DNA of 64,000 bases, taken from Spelaeicoccus albus (GTDB taxonomy: Bacteria; Actinomycetota; Actinomycetes; Actinomycetales; Brevibacteriaceae). This document shows, piece by piece, positions 63,135 to 64,000 of the stretch; position 1 is the stretch's first letter, and every line of letters begins with the position of its first letter. The stretch spans positions 1,984,001 through 2,048,000 of the forward strand of contig NZ_JACBZP010000001.1 in assembly GCF_013409065.1 (NCBI RefSeq), in the 5' to 3' direction. The notes beneath the pieces are model-generated. The model was not told the origin of the DNA, made no database searches, and saw only the letters and a program-made list of their open reading frames with translations. The translations under genes and the position numbers were made by a program.

Positions 63135-64000
63135 TCAGGCGTGCGCCGGAGCGGCAGCCGTCTGCGGAAGCATGATTGTGTCGAAGTAGGCGGCCAGCTT
63201 ATCCGGCTCGGACAGCGGAACGACCGCCGAGACGTACATGTCCGGGCGTACGACGACGACGGCGCCGCTCCTGTCGATGCCGCGCGCATCGAAGATGTCA
63301 TCGGACGGATCCGTGGCAAACACCTTTTCGTAATCGATCAGATCGAAAGGAGTTCGCCGCGGCAAGAAAATCTCGGGAGCATCGATCGCGTCGAATTCCG
63401 TGTGATCGCCCTGGTACACGACCTTGACGTCGAAGACGGCATCGGTCTCGGCGCCTTCGGGCGTGTACCGGTTCACCGGCGACTCCGCCGCCTCGGCCAT
63501 CCAATCGGCCCAGTCGGCCACCGCGGACTTCCCGCCGGGAACTCGCGTATCGGCGAACGCATAGATGCGCCACCTGCCGTCCGCCGTCGCATGGTGTCCG
63601 AGGTGGATCGGATTTGCATCGGACACTCGGACGACCGGCGCTGAATGGAACCGGCGTCCGAGAGGAAAACCGCCGGCAAGATTCTGATGATCCGCCGACG
63701 CCGTCAACGGGGCGAGTTCGTACTCCGTGCTGAAACCCATGATGAAGTCGAACGTTTGCACGTAGAAGTTCTGAAACTCCTCCGGATCGACCCCGCCGAG
63801 CTCCGGGTGTTCGGGATCCATGGGCTTGGCGCCCATCATTCGCGACCATTCCTTGTCGAAATCGATCAGCTTTTGGGCGACGGGCTGTCGTTCGCCCGAA
63901 TACGTATCGAGCAGCGACTCCGGGGCCAGCCCCCTGAGGACCGAGGCCAGCTTCCAGCCCAGGTTGAATCCGTCCTGCATCGAGACGTTCATGCCCTGGC
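63135..64000 (-). CDS. FAD-dependent aromatic hydroxylase, phenol 2-monooxygenase-like, C-terminal part
   Basis: This is the C-terminal part of a flavoprotein monooxygenase; the first part lies beyond the right edge. The visible start QGMNVSMQDGFNLGWKLA is the third FAD motif of the UbiH/phenol hydroxylase family. After this comes a thioredoxin-like C-terminal domain of the phenol 2-monooxygenase type (GGFPLGRRFHSAPVVRVSDAN, cited as PLGRRFHSAPVV, and RSGAVVVVRPDMYVSAVV). The natural substrate may be phenol, resorcinol or a hydroxybenzoate. The following AraC gene is a likely regulator. Confidence 0.85.
   Translation of the reverse strand, partial: QGMNVSMQDGFNLGWKLASVLRGLAPESLLDTYSGERQPVAQKLIDFDKEWSRMMGAKPMDPEHPELGGVDPEEFQNFYVQTFDFIMGFSTEYELAPLTASADHQNLAGGFPLGRRFHSAPVVRVSDANPIHLGHHATADGRWRIYAFADTRVPGGKSAVADWADWMAEAAESPVNRYTPEGAETDAVFDVKVVYQGDHTEFDAIDAPEIFLPRRTPFDLIDYEKVFATDPSDDIFDARGIDRSGAVVVVRPDMYVSAVVPLSEPDKLAAYFDTIMLPQTAAAPAHA

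Overview
The window looks like ordinary chromosome from a high-GC Gram-positive bacterium (Actinomycetota, probably Micrococcales; a Brevibacteriaceae-like organism is my best guess, made from gene content only). Pointers are a MarP-type periplasmic protease, two F420/deazaflavin-type enzyme families, DUF222-HNH, DUF3040 and DUF3618 proteins, GTG and TTG starts, and very frequent ATGA start/stop overlaps. There is no rRNA, CRISPR array, prophage or intact insertion sequence. Three tRNA genes (Leu-UAG, Lys-CUU, His-GUG) are present.

Layout. 1-2.5 kb: the start of a branched-chain 2-oxo acid dehydrogenase operon with an Lrp regulator. 2.6-10.5 kb: MarP protease, a TetR/drug-exporter pair, a 63-bp perfect palindrome, an aldehyde dehydrogenase, an endonuclease/exonuclease/phosphatase protein and a GlcD-type oxidase. 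10.5-14.7 kb: a 5-oxoprolinase operon (pxpA, fused pxpB-pxpC, and a biotin carboxylase-BCCP fusion). 14.8-21.3 kb: a membrane protein, MarR, sucCD with terminator, TetR plus a deazaflavin-type oxidoreductase, and a small HTH protein paired with a stand-alone Clp N-domain protein behind two matching inverted repeats. 21.4-29.9 kb: ctaD, a heme-binding protein, an ABC exporter, a lipoprotein, fructosamine kinase, ACT, GNAT and PAP2 proteins. 31-36.2 kb: WecB, a membrane histidine kinase translationally coupled to a processive GT2 glycosyltransferase, and a lone receiver protein, which together look like a regulated surface polysaccharide locus.

36.2-43.4 kb is accessory and partly decayed: an XRE pseudogene, two nucleotidyltransferases, HAD, DoxX, TetR, PD40, DUF3040 and DUF222-HNH genes, then about 0.9 kb holding remnants of a LuxR/AAA regulator and a multicopper oxidase. 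43.4-51.7 kb: OPT transporter, methyltransferase, tRNA-Leu, a TetR/MFS pair with elaborate operators, Bcp, DUF3618, GroES-like, DedA-like and PPOX proteins, and an intact DUF2975/XRE pair. 51.7-56.5 kb: a polyol/threonine catabolic run (xylitol-type dehydrogenase, tdh, kbl, xylulokinase). 56.7-64 kb: a NagZ-like lipoprotein, an MFS exporter, an HxlR regulator followed by two tiny overlapping reading frames and divergent from two thioesterases, tRNA-Lys and tRNA-His, an AraC regulator and the C-terminal part of a phenol-hydroxylase-like flavoprotein.

The main themes are catabolism (branched-chain acids, 5-oxoproline, polyols, threonine, aromatics), drug efflux under TetR control, and envelope functions. 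Regulator genes with visible palindromic operators next to them are unusually easy to see here.
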